Shown: positions 1 through 13,600 of the stretch, one piece after another
How the letters are laid out: every line of letters begins with the position of its first letter
Position numbering within the stretch: the stretch's first letter is position 1
Position numbers and translations under genes: made by a program
DNA from: Cepaea nemoralis
Taxonomy: Eukaryota; Mollusca; Gastropoda; Stylommatophora; Helicidae
Reading direction: 5' to 3'
DNA: 64,000 bases
Assembly (NCBI GenBank): GCA_014155875.1
Contig: JACEFZ010026878.1
Span: 1 to 64,000, forward strand
Notes under the pieces: generated by a model
Told to the model about the DNA's origin: nothing
The model's database searches: none
Seen by the model: only the letters and a program-made list of their open reading frames with translations

Positions 1-985
1 TTGTTCTATTACCTGTAGTGCTTGTTCTATTACCTGTAGTGCTTGTTCTATTACCTGTAGTGCTTGTTCTATTACCTGTAGTGCTTGTTCTATTACTTAT
101 ACTGCTTGTTCTATTACCTGTAGTGCTTGTTCTATTACTTATACTGCTTGTTCTATTACCTGTAGTGCTTGTTCTATTACTTATACTGCTTGTTCTATTA
201 CCTGTAGTGCTTGTTCTATTACCTTATACTGCTTGTTCTATTACCTGTAGTGCTTGTTCTATTACTTATACTGCTTGTTCTATTACCTGTAGTGCTTGTT
301 CTATTACTTATACTGCTTGTTCTATTACCTGTAGTGCTTGTTCTATTACTTATACTGCTTGTTCTATTACCTGTAGTGCTTGTTCTATTACTTATACTGC
401 TTGTTCTATTACTTATACTGCTTGTTCTATTACTTATACTGCTTGTTCTATTACCTGTAGTGCTTGTTCTATTACCTGTAGTGCTTGTTCTATTACCTGT
501 AGTGCTTGTTCTATTACCTGTAGTGCTTGTTCTATTACTTATACTGCTTGTTCTATTACCTGTAGTGCTTGTTCTATTACTTTTACTGCTTGTTCCATTA
601 ACTACAATGTTTGTTCTATTACTTATAATGTTTGTTTTATTACCTGTAGTGTTTGTTCTATTACTTATAATGTTTGTTTTATTACCTGTAGTGTTTGTTC
701 TATTACTTATAATGTTTGTTTTATTACCTGTAGTGTTTGTTCTATTACTTGCAATGTTTATTCTGTTACCTGTAGTGCTTGTTCTATCACATGCAATGTT
801 TGTTCTATTACCTGCAGTGCATGTTCTATTACCTGTAATGTTTGTTCTATTACCTGTAGTGCTTGTTCTGTTATCTGTAGTGCTTTATCTATTACCCGTA
901 TTGCTTCTTCTATTACCCGTAGTGCTTGTTCAATTACTTGTAGTGTTTGTTATATTACATACAGTATTTGTTCAACTCGGTTTTA
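1..985. repeat. 21-bp minisatellite, left copy
   Basis: Tandem 21-bp units in two main variants: TTGTTCTATT followed by either ACCTGTAGTGC or ACTTATACTGC. They alternate or run in blocks, becoming more degenerate from about 590 to 985. Because the period is a multiple of three and the unit lacks stops, several frames stay open for hundreds of codons (Leu/Val-rich or Cys/Ser/Ile/Thr-rich). That openness follows from the repeat and is not evidence of a gene. The array runs off the left edge, and its inverted counterpart starts at 8755. Confidence 0.95.
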
Positions 986-1097
986 ATGTGGAAAGTAAAT
1001 CCGTCAGATCTTCCATGGCCCTGTAGCAGATGATATATCAAGTTAATTTGTGATTATATAGGTATATCGTTTCCCTCCCCCACCCAACCCTTCTCTC

Positions 1098-1113
1098 TCT
1101 CTCTGTCTTTCTC

Positions 1114-1186
<73 letters not shown>

Positions 1187-1226
1187 GTATGTGTGTGCGT
1201 GTGCGTGTGTGTGTGTGTGTGTGTTT
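1098..1226. repeat. (CT)n/(GT)n microsatellite, left arm
   Basis: A long CT run grading into GT. Its mirror in the right arm lies at about 8518-8640. Confidence 0.95.
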
Positions 1227-1282
1227 CTCTTCCCTATACCTTCCTCTCTCTTCCATTAAGACATTTTCTCTGGCATTCTGAT

Positions 1283-1600
1283 CCACTCCTCTCCCTTCAC
1301 AATGTTCTCAAGCATACATACACTTCTGATTGTGTCATCTGTCCGTGTTATCCATGATTTCCCTTTTATCAGACTGTGACCCTTATCTGCGCCCACGCCT
1401 TCATGCAGGGGTGTGTTCCTTGTCTGCAGCCACTCCTTGACTTGATTTAGCCTGCATAATCCTGAGCCTGTCCATTGGTAAAGCTAGGATGTATGGCATA
1501 CACACTACCGATGTATCCTTTGTGCACCCCATAATAACCCGCATAGCTTCATTCTGTATGTTTTCCAGTTTAATTAACCATAATTGGCTCCCGTACATTA
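1283..1600 (-). pseudogene. Old I/Nimb-like LINE fragment, left arm
   Basis: The minus-strand reading gives IQNEAMRVIMGCTKDTSVVC, nearly the same as IQNEAMRVILGCTRDTPVVC in the neighbouring LINE (2113-4866). It corresponds to the stretch between the reverse transcriptase and RNase H domains. The fragment has frame breaks and ends against the CT microsatellite. It is a second, older copy of the same family and is mirrored at 8141-8470. Confidence 0.8.
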
Positions 1601-2074
1601 GGATTGGCTCATCATAGCTATTACAGACTATTTTTTTCCAACCTCAACATATGTCAGGGAATATTCTTCACCTTTGAAATGCTGCATTTGCTTGGGTCAT
1701 TCCACATTTAACTTCCTTAAAAGCAATGGCAAGACACCTTTTCTACAGATGCCTTGCATATCAAGTCTGCACGCAACTTCCTCAGCCGGTAGGGAATAGC
1801 ATGTGCTATGTTTGTAACCAGAACGACATCCTAAGACTGCAAATCAAGAAATAATGCATTTGTTGAAAGGAATGTGAAAACACTCATGCCAGTTGGTCAA
1901 CTAAATAGTGATTAGTGGCTGGTGAGGGTCATCATCATCGCATCCCACACAGGTTCAAGAGTGCTCCAATCTTATCTCTAATATATCCATATGTGGACTG
2001 ATCATACCAGTTCTGTGTTTCTTGATTAAGAGTCAGTCGTGTGTTCTTCTTATTCATGCCGGCCTGCTCCTCGC

Positions 2075-2076
<2 letters not shown>
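1601..2076. other. No gene recognised (left arm spacer)
   Basis: Sequence between the two LINE pieces, mirrored at about 7662-8140. I see no coding signal, RNA gene or repeat beyond the palindrome itself. Confidence 0.5.
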
Positions 2077-2109
<33 letters not shown>

Positions 2110-4866
2110 TAGGAACCGACATCACAGCATTCGGGACATTCCCATAAGCGCTCCGTCCCCATCCTCAGCAGCCAGCGAAGAGTTCCAACACTAATAGTTC
2201 CAGTAGCAATCTGATTATATGTCCGTCTCGCCTTTCCTCTGAGCGTCGATCGTCGGCCAGATCCCTCGTCACACCTCGCTGCCTCATTCTTACCAGACTA
2301 TGGTGATCCATTTGCTCCTCCGAGGTGTACACGTGCTCCCACAAGGCCGCAACCACGTCTGTCCTTGTCATGCATCAATACTCCACCAAGTTTTGCCGAG
2401 CCAGCCAATCTGTCCGCCTGTTCATTCCCCAGCACACCGGCATGCCCAGGAGAAAATATCCAGGTGATGCTTGCTACCCGTGACCTCCGAAGCGAAGCAA
2501 GCCACTCTGCACGAAGCTTGCCTGTTCTCACCCTCCTCAGCATGCTTTCTGAGTCAGTTACAATCACAATGTGTGTATGTATCGTGTTCTCTATCCAGCG
2601 GAAAGCTGCACTGACCGCCTCCACCTCCATTCTTAAGCTAGATGTTGTGTCATCATACGCCAGGCTCTCCTGCACCAAACGCCGACCATTAGCTTTTGCC
2701 AAGAACCCCCAGGCACTTCTCCTACCTCTCAACACCGACCCATCCGTGTAGATAATCACATCACCCGGGCGAGAATTATCCTGAATTAGTTGCTGAATTT
2801 CCACTTCTGTGGCCCCTGCTGGCCACTCCCTGCACTCCCGGCTCAATGTGATTATAACTCTGCACAAGTCTGACTGCTCGGCTGGCACTCTGACCCACTC
2901 CTCTCCTCGCCTGATGTTCTCCAAGGGGCACACCTGTCTGATCGTATCCTCCGCCTGAGCCATCCATGATTTCCCTCTTATCAGTCTCTGACCCTTAACT
3001 ACGTCCAGCGCCTCATGCAACGGGTGATCTGTGTCTGCAGCTACTCTGAGGTATGCCTTCGCCTGCATCACCTTGTGCCTACCAGCAACAGTAGGCAGAC
3101 CAAGGATGTAACGCATACACACTACTGGAGTGTCTCTGGTGCATCCCAGAATGACCCGCATAGCTTCGTTCTGTATGCGCTCTAATTTCACCAGCTGACT
3201 CTTTGAGACAGTGAGCAGTCCTAGTCCATAATCAATCACTGAGAGGATCAAGTGCTGGTATAGTGTGAAGAGCATTCTCTGCTCTGTGTCCATTGCAGCC
3301 ATAGTTTTAAGTGCATTGAGTCCCTTTTGAGATCTTGTCACAACCGTCTCCACATGGTCCTTGAAGGAAAGACTCCTGTCAAATGTGATTCCCAGATACT
3401 TCAGTTTGTTCTCTCTGTGGACGCTTGCTGCCATCTATCGTGAGGCCTGGGGCATCAGCTCTCACAATCCTGTTGTCCAGAGAGACACCACAACACAGCC
3501 GCCTTTTCCAGGTTGATGACAGCACTCATTTCTAGTGCACCAGTCAATCACTTTGTCTACTGTCACCTAAGCTCCTGGGCTGTTTGATCCCTATTTCTCC
3601 CCTGCCTGTATGCAAGAATATCATCTGCAAATGTTAGAATCCTTCCAACCCCTGGTGCTTCTAGGTATGCAGTCTTGCTTCGTATACACATTAAAGAGCA
3701 CCGGTGAGATTGCAGATCCCTGTGGCAGTCCCGGGGTTAAAATATGTGGCTCTGAGGTCCATGCACCCAGACGGAGAGCAACCCGACGAGAATACAGGAC
3801 AGCTGCTATCCAGTTCACCAACCAGGGATTGACCCCCTTCTCCATCAGTGCGGTTATCAAAATATCATATCGAACTCTATTGTATGCATCCTCGAGATCA
3901 AACGGTACCGCCATCGTTTCCTGTCTACTCTGCAACCCCTCATAAACATCAAAGGCAAAAGTGGCTGCATTTGACCAGGTATATTTTCCTGGCCTGTAGC
4001 TCCCCAGGCCTCTTGGAAGAAGCTTCCCCCTTTTCCAAAAACACCTGAAGCTTAACAGCGACTATTTTCTCTAAAACCTTCCCAAATGTATTTTGAAGGG
4101 TGATGATCCTAACGCCGCCAAGCTTTGAATGATCCTTGAATGGTTTTGGGAGAGGGATGAGATAGCTATGCAACCAATCCTGCGGTACTGATGCTGTCCT
4201 AATGCTCTGGTTAAAGCAGTCGGCCATCTCCTTCAGGTCTACATCGCTCAAAGCCTTCATGTGGCCATACCTGACACCATCAGGCCCTGGTGCCGTGTCT
4301 TTTGCCTTTTTCAAACTATGTTTAACATCTACAACCCGTATGATGTCTTCATAAGGCATATTCTCCATTGTGCCAGATAATTCCACTCTAACTGCATCCC
4401 TGGTATCCGCATCATTATGATTGGTCTGCTCTAAAAATCTCTGGAGAAACGCCTCCCCTTTCTCCTTGTCTGTTGCCACGCGTACACCGTCCTCTTTATA
4501 AATTGTTCCCACTGTCATAGGCCGATCTTTTCTTTGCATTATTCTGTACAGTTTCCAGAATTTATGCAGTGTTTTATCACCTCCAATCCCATTCATAAAA
4601 CATTCCCATTTTACTTTCTTGGCCTCTGCAGCGCAGCGCTTGAAAGCCTCCTCCTTGTCTTTCTTGTCATTTTCCGCTATGTCCACTTCCTCTCGTGAGC
4701 TTCGGGGTGTTTGTCGCATTTTCCTTAGCTGCTTCACTGCAGCTCTCTTTGCTTTTCACGCATTGTCTACTTCTGGGGTCCACCATGGGGGATGCACAAA
4801 AGAAGTTTTGACAGTCCTGTTGCATGCCCCATGTCTGAGGCGTCCAAGAAGGCTGTCGGTCCACTC
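2077..4866 (-). pseudogene. I/Nimb-like non-LTR retrotransposon, left arm
   Basis: A 5'-truncated LINE ORF2. Reading leftward from the centre there is the post-endonuclease linker (VHPPWW), then the reverse transcriptase (APGPDG, LIPLPKPF, PFDLEDAYNRVRYD, GLPQGSAISP), then a thumb/connector region, and an RNase H domain (IYTDGS, MEVEAV, TDSES, SPGHAGVLGNEQADRLA carrying the expected acidic and His residues). The C-terminus ends in WECPEC and a (GATT)n tail at 2077-2112. RNase H inside ORF2 and a simple-repeat tail fit the I superfamily. The stretch 2298-3434 is open for 378 codons, longer than in the right arm. The apurinic-type endonuclease expected at the N-terminus is absent because the element stops at the palindrome centre. 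Confidence 0.88.
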
Positions 4867-4870
4867 TTAT

Positions 4871-7626
4871 GAGTGGACCGACAGCCTTCTTGGACGCCTC
4901 AGACATGGGGCATGCAACAGGACTGTCAAAACTTCTTTTGTGCATCCCCCATGGTGGACCCCAGAAGTAGACAATGCGTGAAAAGCAAAGAGAGCTGCAG
5001 TGAAGCAGCTAAGGAAAATGCGACAAACACCCCGAAGCTCACGAGAGGAAGTGGACATAGCGGAAAATGACAAGAAAGACAAGGAGGAGGCTTTCAAGCG
5101 CTGCGCTGCAGAGGCCAAGAAAGTAAAATGGGAATGTTTTATGAATGGGATTGGAGGTGATAAAACACTGCATAAATTCTGGAAACTGTACAGAATAATG
5201 CAAAGAAAAGATCGGCCTATGACAGTGGGAACAATTTATAAAGAGGACGGTGTACGCGTGGCAACAGACAAGGAGAAAGGGGAGGCGTTTCTCCAGAGAT
5301 TTTTAGAGCAGACCAATCATAATGATGCGGATACCAGGGATGCAGTTAGAGTGGAATTATCTGGCACAATGGAGAATATGCCTTATGAAGACATCATACG
5401 GGTTGTAGATGTTAAACATAGTTTGAAAAAGGCAAAAGACACGGCACCAGGGCCTGATGGTGTCAGGTATGGCCACATGAAGGCTTTGAGCGATGTAGAC
5501 CTGAAGGAGATGGCCGACTGCTTTAACCAGAGCATTAGGACAGCATCAGTACCGCAGGATTGGTTGCATAGCTATCTCATCCCTCTCCCAAAACCATTCA
5601 AGGATCATTCAAAGCTTGGCGGCGTTAGGATCATCACCCTTCAAAATACATTTGGGAAGGTTTTAGAGAAAATAGTCGCTGTTAAGCTTCAGGTGTTTTT
5701 GGAAAAGGGGAAGCTTCTTCCAAGAGGCCTGGGGAGCTACAGGCCAGGAAAATATACCTGGTCAAATGCAGCCACTTTTGCCTTTGATGTTTATGAGGGG
5801 TTGCAGAGTAGACAGGAAACGATTGCGGTACCGTTTGATCTCGAGGATGCATACAATAGAGTTCGATATGATATTTTGATAACCGCACTGATGGAGAAGG
5901 GGGTCAATCCCTGGTTGGTGAACTGGATAGCAGCTGTCCTGTATTCTCGTCGGGTTGCTCTCCGTCTGGGTGCATGGACCTCAGAGCCACATATTTTAAC
6001 CCCGGGACTGCCACAGGGATCTGCAATCTCACCGGTGCTCTTTAATGTGTATACGACAAGACTGCATACCTAGAAGCACCAGGGGTTGGAAGGATTCTAA
6101 CATTTGCAGATGATATTCTTGCATACAGGCAGGGGAGAAATAGGGATCAAACAGCCCAGGAGCTTACAGGTGACAGTAGACAAAGTGATTGACTGGTGCA
6201 CATGAAATGAGTGCTGTCATCAACCCTGGAAAAGGCGGCTGTGTTGTGGTGCTTCTCTGGACAACAGGATTGTGAGAGCTGATGCCCCAGGCCTCACGAT
6301 AGATGGCAGAAGCGTCACAGAGAGAACAAACTGAAGTATCTGGGAATCACATTTGACAGGAGTCTTTCCTTCAAGGACCATGTGGAGACGGTTGTGACAA
6401 GATCTCAAAAGGGACTCAATGCACTTAAAACTATGGCTGCAATGGACACAGAGCAGAGAATGCTCTTCACACTATACCAGCACTTGATCCTCTCAGTGAT
6501 TGATTATGGACTAGGACTGCTCACTGTCTCAAAGAGTCAGCTGGTGAAATTAGAGCGCATACAGAACGAAGCTATGCGGGTCATTCTGGGATGCACCAGA
6601 GACACTCCAGTAGTGTGTATGCGTTACATCCTTGGTCTGCCTACTGTTGCTGGTAGGCACAAGGTGATGCAGTCGAAGGCATACCTCAGAGTAGCTGCAG
6701 ACACATACCACCCGTTGCATGAGGCGCTGGACGTAGTTTAAGGTCAGAGACTGATAAGAGGAAAATCATGGATGGCTCAGGCGGAGGATACGATCAGACA
6801 GGTGTGCCCCTTGGAGAACATCAGGCGAGGAGAGGAGTGGGTCAGAGTGCCAGCCGAGCAGTCAGACTTGTGCAGAGTTATAATCACATTGAACCGGGAG
6901 TGCAGGGAGTGGCCAGCAGGGGCCACAGAAGTGGAAATTCAGCAACTAATTCAGGATAATTCTCGCCCGGGTGATGTGATTATCTACACGGATGGGTCGG
7001 TGTTGAGAGGTAGGAGAAGTGCCTGGGGGTTCTTGGCAAAAGCTAATGGTCGGCGTTTGGTGCAGGAGAGCCTGGCGTATGATGACACAACATCTAGCTT
7101 AAGAATGGAGGTGGAGGCGGTCAGTGCAGCTTTCCGCTGGATAGAGAACACGATACATACACAGATTGTGATTGTAACTGACTCAGAAAGCATGCTGAGG
7201 AGGGTGAGAACAGGCAAGCTTCGTGCAGAGTGGCTTGCTTCGCTTCGGAGGTCACGGGTAGCAAGCATCACCTGGATCTTTTCTCCTGGGCATGCCGGTG
7301 TGCTGGGGAATGAACAGGTGGACAGATTGGCTGGCTCGGCAAAACTTGGTGGAGTATTGATGCATGACAAGGACAGACGTGGTTGCGGCCTTGTGGGAGC
7401 ACGTGTACACCTCGGAGGAGCAAATGGATCACCATAGTCTGGTAAGAATGAGGCAGCGAGGTGTGACGAAGGGATCTGGCCGACGATCGACGCTCAGAGG
7501 AAAGGCGAGACGGACATATAATCAGATTGCTACTGGAACTATTAGTGTTGGAACTCTTCGCTGGCTGCTGAGGATGGGGACGGGGCGCTTATGGGAATGT
7601 CCCGAATGCTGTGATGTCGGTTCCTA

Positions 7627-7660
<34 letters not shown>
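4871..7660 (+). pseudogene. I/Nimb-like non-LTR retrotransposon, right arm
   Basis: Mirror copy of the left-arm LINE. The reverse transcriptase part is open at 5000-6073 and breaks by a small indel just after VLFNVYT; the FADD catalytic motif follows at about 6103 in another frame. The connector is open at 6382-6741, where a stop interrupts it. RNase H lies at 6772-7437 and the Cys-containing C-terminus at 7364-7627, ending in an (AATC)n tail at 7627-7660. The two arms differ at several residues (for example A/S, D/Y and S/N in the connector), so this is not an exact base-for-base copy. It has no intact reading frame. Confidence 0.88.
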
Positions 7661-7661
<1 letters not shown>

Positions 7662-8140
7662 GCGAGGAGCAGGCCGGCATGAATAAGAAGAACACACGAC
7701 TGACTCTTAATCAAGAAACACAGAACTGGTATGATCAGTCCACATACGCTGGTGGATATATTAGAGATAAGATTGGAGCACTCTTGAACCTGTGTGGGAT
7801 GCGATGATGATGACCCTCACCAGCCACTAATCACTATTTAGTTGACCAACTGGCATGAGTGTTTTCACATTCCTTTCAACAAATGCATTATTTCTTGATT
7901 TGCAGTCTTAGGATGTCGTTCTGGTTACAAACATAGCACATGCTATTCCCTACCGGCTGAGGAAGTTTGCGTGCAGACTTGATATGCAAGGCATCTGTAG
8001 AAAAGGTGTCTTGCCATTGCTTTTAAGGAAGTTAAATGTGGAATGACCCAAGCAAATGCAGCATTTCAAAGGTGAAGAATATTCCCTGACATATGTTGAG
8101 GTTGGAAAAAAATAGTCTGTAATAGCTATGATGAGCCAAT
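7661..8140. other. No gene recognised (right arm spacer)
   Basis: Mirror of 1601-2076. Nothing coding or structured is seen beyond the inverted repeat. Confidence 0.5.
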
Positions 8141-8470
8141 CCTAATGTACGGGAGCCAATTATGGCTAATTAAACTGGAAAGCATACAGAATGAAGCTAT
8201 GCGGGTTATTCTGGGGTGCACAAAGGATACATCGGTAGTGTGTATGCCATACATCCTAGCTTTACCAATGGACAGGCTCAGGATTATGCAGGCTAAATCA
8301 AGTCAAGGAGTGGCTGCAGACAAGGAACACACCCCTGCATGAAGGCGTGGGCGCAGATAAGGGTCACAGTCTGATAAAAGGGAAATCATGGATAACACGG
8401 ACAGATGACACAATCAGAAGTGTATGTATGCTTGAGAACATTGTGAAGAGAGAGGAGTGGATCAGAATGC
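8141..8470 (+). pseudogene. Old I/Nimb-like LINE fragment, right arm
   Basis: Mirror of 1283-1600, with IQNEAMRVILGCTKDTSVVC in the plus frame. Truncated by the CA/GA microsatellite at about 8518-8640. Confidence 0.8.
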
Positions 8471-8556
8471 CAGAGAAAATGTCTTAATGGAAGAGAGAGG
8501 AAGGTATAGGGAAGAGAAACACACACACACACACACACGCACACGCACACACATAC

Positions 8557-8627
<71 letters not shown>

Positions 8628-8754
8628 GAGAAAGACAGAGAGAGAGAGAAGGGTTGGGTGGGGGAGGGAAACGATATACCTATATAATCACAAATTAACT
8701 TGATATATCATCTGCTACAGGGCCATGGAAGATCTGACGGATTTACTTTCCACA

Positions 8755-10690
8755 TTAAAACCGAGTTGAACAAATACTGTATGTAATATAACAAACACTA
8801 CAAGTAATTGAACAAGCACTACGGGTAATAGAAGAAGCACTACGGGATAATAGATAAAGCACTACAGATAACAGAACAAGCACTACAGGTAATAGAACAA
8901 ACATTACAGGTAATAGAACATGCACTGCAGGTAATAGAACAAACATTGCATGTGATAGAACAAGCACTACAGGTAACAGAACAAACAATACAAGTAATAG
9001 AACAAACACTACAGGTAATAAAACAAACATTATAAGTAATAGAACAAACACTACAGGTAATAAAACAAACATTATAAGTAATAGAACAAACACTACAGGT
9101 AATAAAACAAACATTATAAGTAATAGAACAAACATTGTAGTTAATAGAACAAGCAGTAAAAGTAATAGAACAAGCACTACAGGTAATAGAACAAACAGTA
9201 TAAGTAATAGAACAAGCACTACAGGTAATAGAACAAGCACTACAGGTAATAGAACAAGCACTACAGGTAATAGAACAAGCACTACAGGTAATAGAACAAG
9301 CACTACAGGTAATAGAACAAGCAGTATAAGTAATAGAACAAACACTACAGGTAATAGAACAAGCACTACAGGTAATATAACAAGCAGTATAAGTAATAGA
9401 ACAAGCACTACAGGTAATAGAACAAGCAGTATAAGTAATAGAACAAACACTAAAGGTAATAGAACAAGCAGTATAAGTAATAGAACAAGCACTACAGGTA
9501 ATAGAACAAGCACTACAGGTAATAGAACAAGCACTACAGGTAATAGAACAAGCACTACAGGTAATAGAACAAGCACTACAGGTAATAGAACAAGCAGTAA
9601 GTAATAGAACAAGCAGTATAAGTAATAGAACAAGCACTACAGGTAATAGAACAAGCACTACAGGTAATAGAACAAGCACTACAGGTAATAGAACAAGCAC
9701 TACAGGTAATAGAACAAGCACTACAGGTAATAGAACAAGCACTACAGGTAATAGAACAAGCACTACAGGTAATAGAACAAGCAGTATAAGTAATAGAACA
9801 AGCAGTATAAGTAATAGAACAAGCAGTATAAGTAATAGAACAAGCAGTATAAGTAATAGAACAAGCACTACAGGTAATAGAACAAGCAGTATAAGTAATA
9901 GAACAAGCACTACAGGTAATAGAACAAGCAGTATAAGTAATAGAACAAGCACTACATGTAATAGAACAAGCAGTATAAGTAATAGAACAAGCACTACATG
10001 TAATAGAACAAGCAGTATAAGTAATAGAACAAGCACTACATGTAATAGAACAAGCAGTATAAGTAATAGAACAAGCACTACATAGTAATAGAACAAGCAG
10101 TATAAGTAATAGAACAAGCACTACATGTAATAGAACAAGCAGTATAAGTAATAGAACAAGCACTACAGGTAATAGAACAAGCAGTATAAGTAATAGAACA
10201 AGCAGTATAAGTAATAGAACAAGCACTACATGTAATAGAACAAGCAGTATAAGTAATAGAACAAGCACTACAGGTAATAGAACAAGCAGTATAAGTAATA
10301 GAACAAGCACTACATGTAATAGAACAAGCAGTATAAGTAATAGAACAAGCACTACATGTAATAGAACAAGCAGTATAAGTAATAGAACAAGCACTACAGG
10401 TAATAGAACAAGCAGTATAAGTAATAGAACAAGCAGTATAAGTAATAGAACAAGCAGTATAAGTAATAGAACAAGCAGTATAAGTAATAGAACAAGCAGT
10501 ATAAGTAATAGAACAAGCAGTATAAGTAATAGAACAAGCACTACAGGTAATAGAACAAGCAGTATAAGTAATAGAACAAGCAGTATAAGTAATAGAACAA
10601 GCACTACATGTAATAGAACAAGCAGTATAAGTAATAGAACAAGCAGTATAAGTAATAGAACAAGCACTACATGTAATAGAACAAGCAGTA
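8755..10690. repeat. 21-bp minisatellite, right copy
   Basis: Reverse complement of the array at 1-985. It uses the same two variants (GCACTACAGG or GCAGTATAAG followed by TAATAGAACAA) plus a third with ACATGTA from about 9950. The variant order is not a simple mirror of the left array, so either the two arrays changed copy number independently or the assembly mixed molecules. Long ORFs across it are by-products of the period. Confidence 0.95.
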
Positions 10691-13600
10691 TAAATAATGA
10701 ACAAGCATAAGGGAATAGAACAACATAAAGTAAAAAACAACTATAAGTAATAGAACAAACTACAGAATAAACAACATATAAGTAAAAGAACAACATTAAA
10801 TAATGAACAAGCATAAGTAAAAGAACAAACATAAAGTAATAGAACAACATATAAGTAATGAACAAACTACAGTAATAGAACAAGCAGTATAAGTAATAGA
10901 ACAACACTACAGTAATAGAACAACATATAAGTAATGAAAAATAAAGTAATAGAACAAGCATAAGTAATAGAACAAGCATAAAGTAATAGAACAACATAAG
11001 TAATGAACAAATAAAGTAATAAACAACATAAGTAATAGAACAACATTAAATAATGAACAAGCATAAGTAATAGAACAAGCATAAAGTAATAGAACAACAT
11101 AAGTAATAGAACAACATTAAATAAAAAAAGCATAAGAATAGAACAAGCATAAAGTAATAGAACAACATAAGTAATGAACAAGCAGTAAAGTAATAGAACA
11201 AGCACTACAGTAATAGAACAACATATAAGTAAAAGAACAACATAAATAATGAACAAGCAGTAAAGTAATAGAACAACATAAAGTAATAAACAACATATAA
11301 GTAATAGAACAACATAAAGTAATAAACAACATAAGGGAATAGAACAACATAAATAATGAACAAGCAGTAAAGTAATAGAACAAGCATACAGTAATAGAAC
11401 AACATATAAGTAAAAGAACAAACTACAGTAATAGAACAAGCAGTATAATTTAAAAGAACAAAACTACAGTAATAGAACAACATATAAGTAATGAACAAAA
11501 CTAAAAAGAACAAGCAGTATAAGTAATAGAAAAAAGACACATAATAAACAAAATAAAGTAATAGAACAAGCATAAGTAATAGAACAACATAAAATAATAG
11601 AACAACATAAGTAATGAACAAAATAAAGTAATAGAACAAGCATAAGTAATAGAACAAGCATAAAGTAATAGAACAACATAAAGTAATAAAAAAAAAAAAA
11701 AAAAACAAGTAATAGAACAAGCATAAAGTAAAAAACAACATAAGGGAATAGAACACATTAGTAATGAACAAGCATAAAAATAGAACAAGCAGTATAAAAT
11801 AAAAAGACACATGTAATGAACAAGCAGTAAAGTAATAGAACAACACTACAGGTAATAAACAACATATAAGTAATAGAACAACATAAAATAAACAACATAT
11901 AAGTAATAGAACAACATTAAATAATGAACAAGCATAATAATAGAACAAGCACTACAGGTAATAGAACAACATAAGTAATGAACAAATAAAGTAATAGAAC
12001 AAGCAGTATATAAAAAGAAAACAAAAAAAAAAAAAAAAAAGAAAAATAAAAAAAAGATAAAAAAAAAAAAAAAAAAAAAAAAAGAAAAAAAAATAAAACA
12101 AGCAGATAAGTAATAGAACAAAAATAAAGTAATAGAACAACATATAAGTAATGAACAACCCACAGGTAATAGAACAAGCATAAGGGAATAGAAAAACACT
12201 ACAGGGAATAGAAAACATAAGGGAATGAAAAAACTACAGGTATAGAACAAGCATAAGGGAATAGAACAACACTACAGGTAATAGAACAACATTAAGTAAT
12301 GAACAAATAAAAGTAAAAAAAGCATATAAGTAATAGAACAACACTACAGGTAATAGAACAACATAAGGGAATGAACAAAATAAAGTAATAGAACAAACAG
12401 TATAAGTAATAGAACAACATAAAGTAATAGAACAACATAAGGGAATGAACAAACTACAGGGAATAGAACAAGCATAATAATAGAAAAACACTACAGAAAA
12501 GAACAACATAAGGGAATGAACAAATAAAAAAACAAGCAGTATAAGTAATAGAACAAGCACTACAGGTAATAGAACAACATTTAAAAATAGAACAACATAA
12601 ATAAAAAACAACATATAAGTAATAGAACAACATAAAGTAATAAAACAACAAAGGGAAAAAAACAAAAAAAAAACAACATAAGTAAAGAACAACATTAAAA
12701 TAACAACATATAAGTAATAGAACAACATAAATAATGAACAAGCATAAGGGAATAGAACAAGCACTACAGGTAAAAGAACAACATAAGGGAATGAAAAAAA
12801 AATTCAGTAAAAGAACAAGCAGTATAAGTAATAGAACAACACTACAGGTAATAGAACAACATAAGGGAATGAACAAACTACAGGTAATAGAACAAGCATA
12901 AGGGAATAGAAAAAAATAATAGAACAACATATAAGTAATGAACAAATAAAGTAATAGAACAAGCATAAGGGAATAGAACAACACTACAGGTAATAGAACA
13001 AACTAAGTAATGAACAAATAAAGTAATAGAACAAGCAGTATAAGTAATAGAAAAAAGCACTACAGGTAATAGAACAACATATAAGTAATGAACAAACTAC
13101 AGGTAATAGAACAAGCATAAGGGAATAGAACAACATACAGGGAATAGAACAACATAAGGGAATGAACAAACTACAGGTAATAGAACAAAATTGCATGTAA
13201 TAGAACAACATATAAGTAATAGAACAACACTACAGGTAATAAACAACATAAGGGAATAGAACAAAAACTACAGGTAATAAACAACATATAAGTAATAGAA
13301 CAACATAAAGTAATAAACAAACATAAGGGAATGAACAACATAAATAAAAACAAGCAGTAAAGTAATAGAACAAGCATAAAGTAATAGAACAACATATAAG
13401 TAATGAACAAACTCAGGTAATAGAACAAGCAGTAAAGTATAGAACAACATAAATAATAGAACAACATAAGGGATGAACAAAATAATTTAAAAGAAAAAAA
13501 ACAGTATAAGTAATAGAACAACATAAAAAAAGAACACCCTATAAGTAATGAACAAACTACAGTAATAGAACAAGCATAAGGGAATAGAAAAAAAAAATTT

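Larger units (their letters stand above)
1..9736. repeat. Giant near-perfect inverted repeat (palindrome)
   Basis: The left arm (1-4866) is the reverse complement of the right arm (4871-about 9736). Near the centre position x pairs with 9737-x, drifting by a few bases outward through small indels. The arms meet at GTCGGTCCACTC, the 4-base spacer TTAT, then GAGTGGACCGAC. Both arms carry the same LINE, truncated at the same base, the same older LINE fragment, the same CT/GT microsatellite and the same minisatellite. Differences are mainly scattered substitutions plus a few indels, and the minisatellite copy order differs between arms. It could be a real palindrome, a head-to-head join of two alleles, or a long-read or assembly artefact. 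Confidence 0.95.

Noticed and set aside
4619..5118. ORFs crossing the palindrome centre (both strands)
   Set aside because: They are chimeras of a LINE linker with its own reverse complement; each has an exact mirror twin.
18..10997. Very long ORFs (up to 473 codons) across the 21-bp minisatellites
   Set aside because: Several frames are open at once on the same strand, as expected for a stop-free repeat with period 21. There is no codon preference and no start or splice context.
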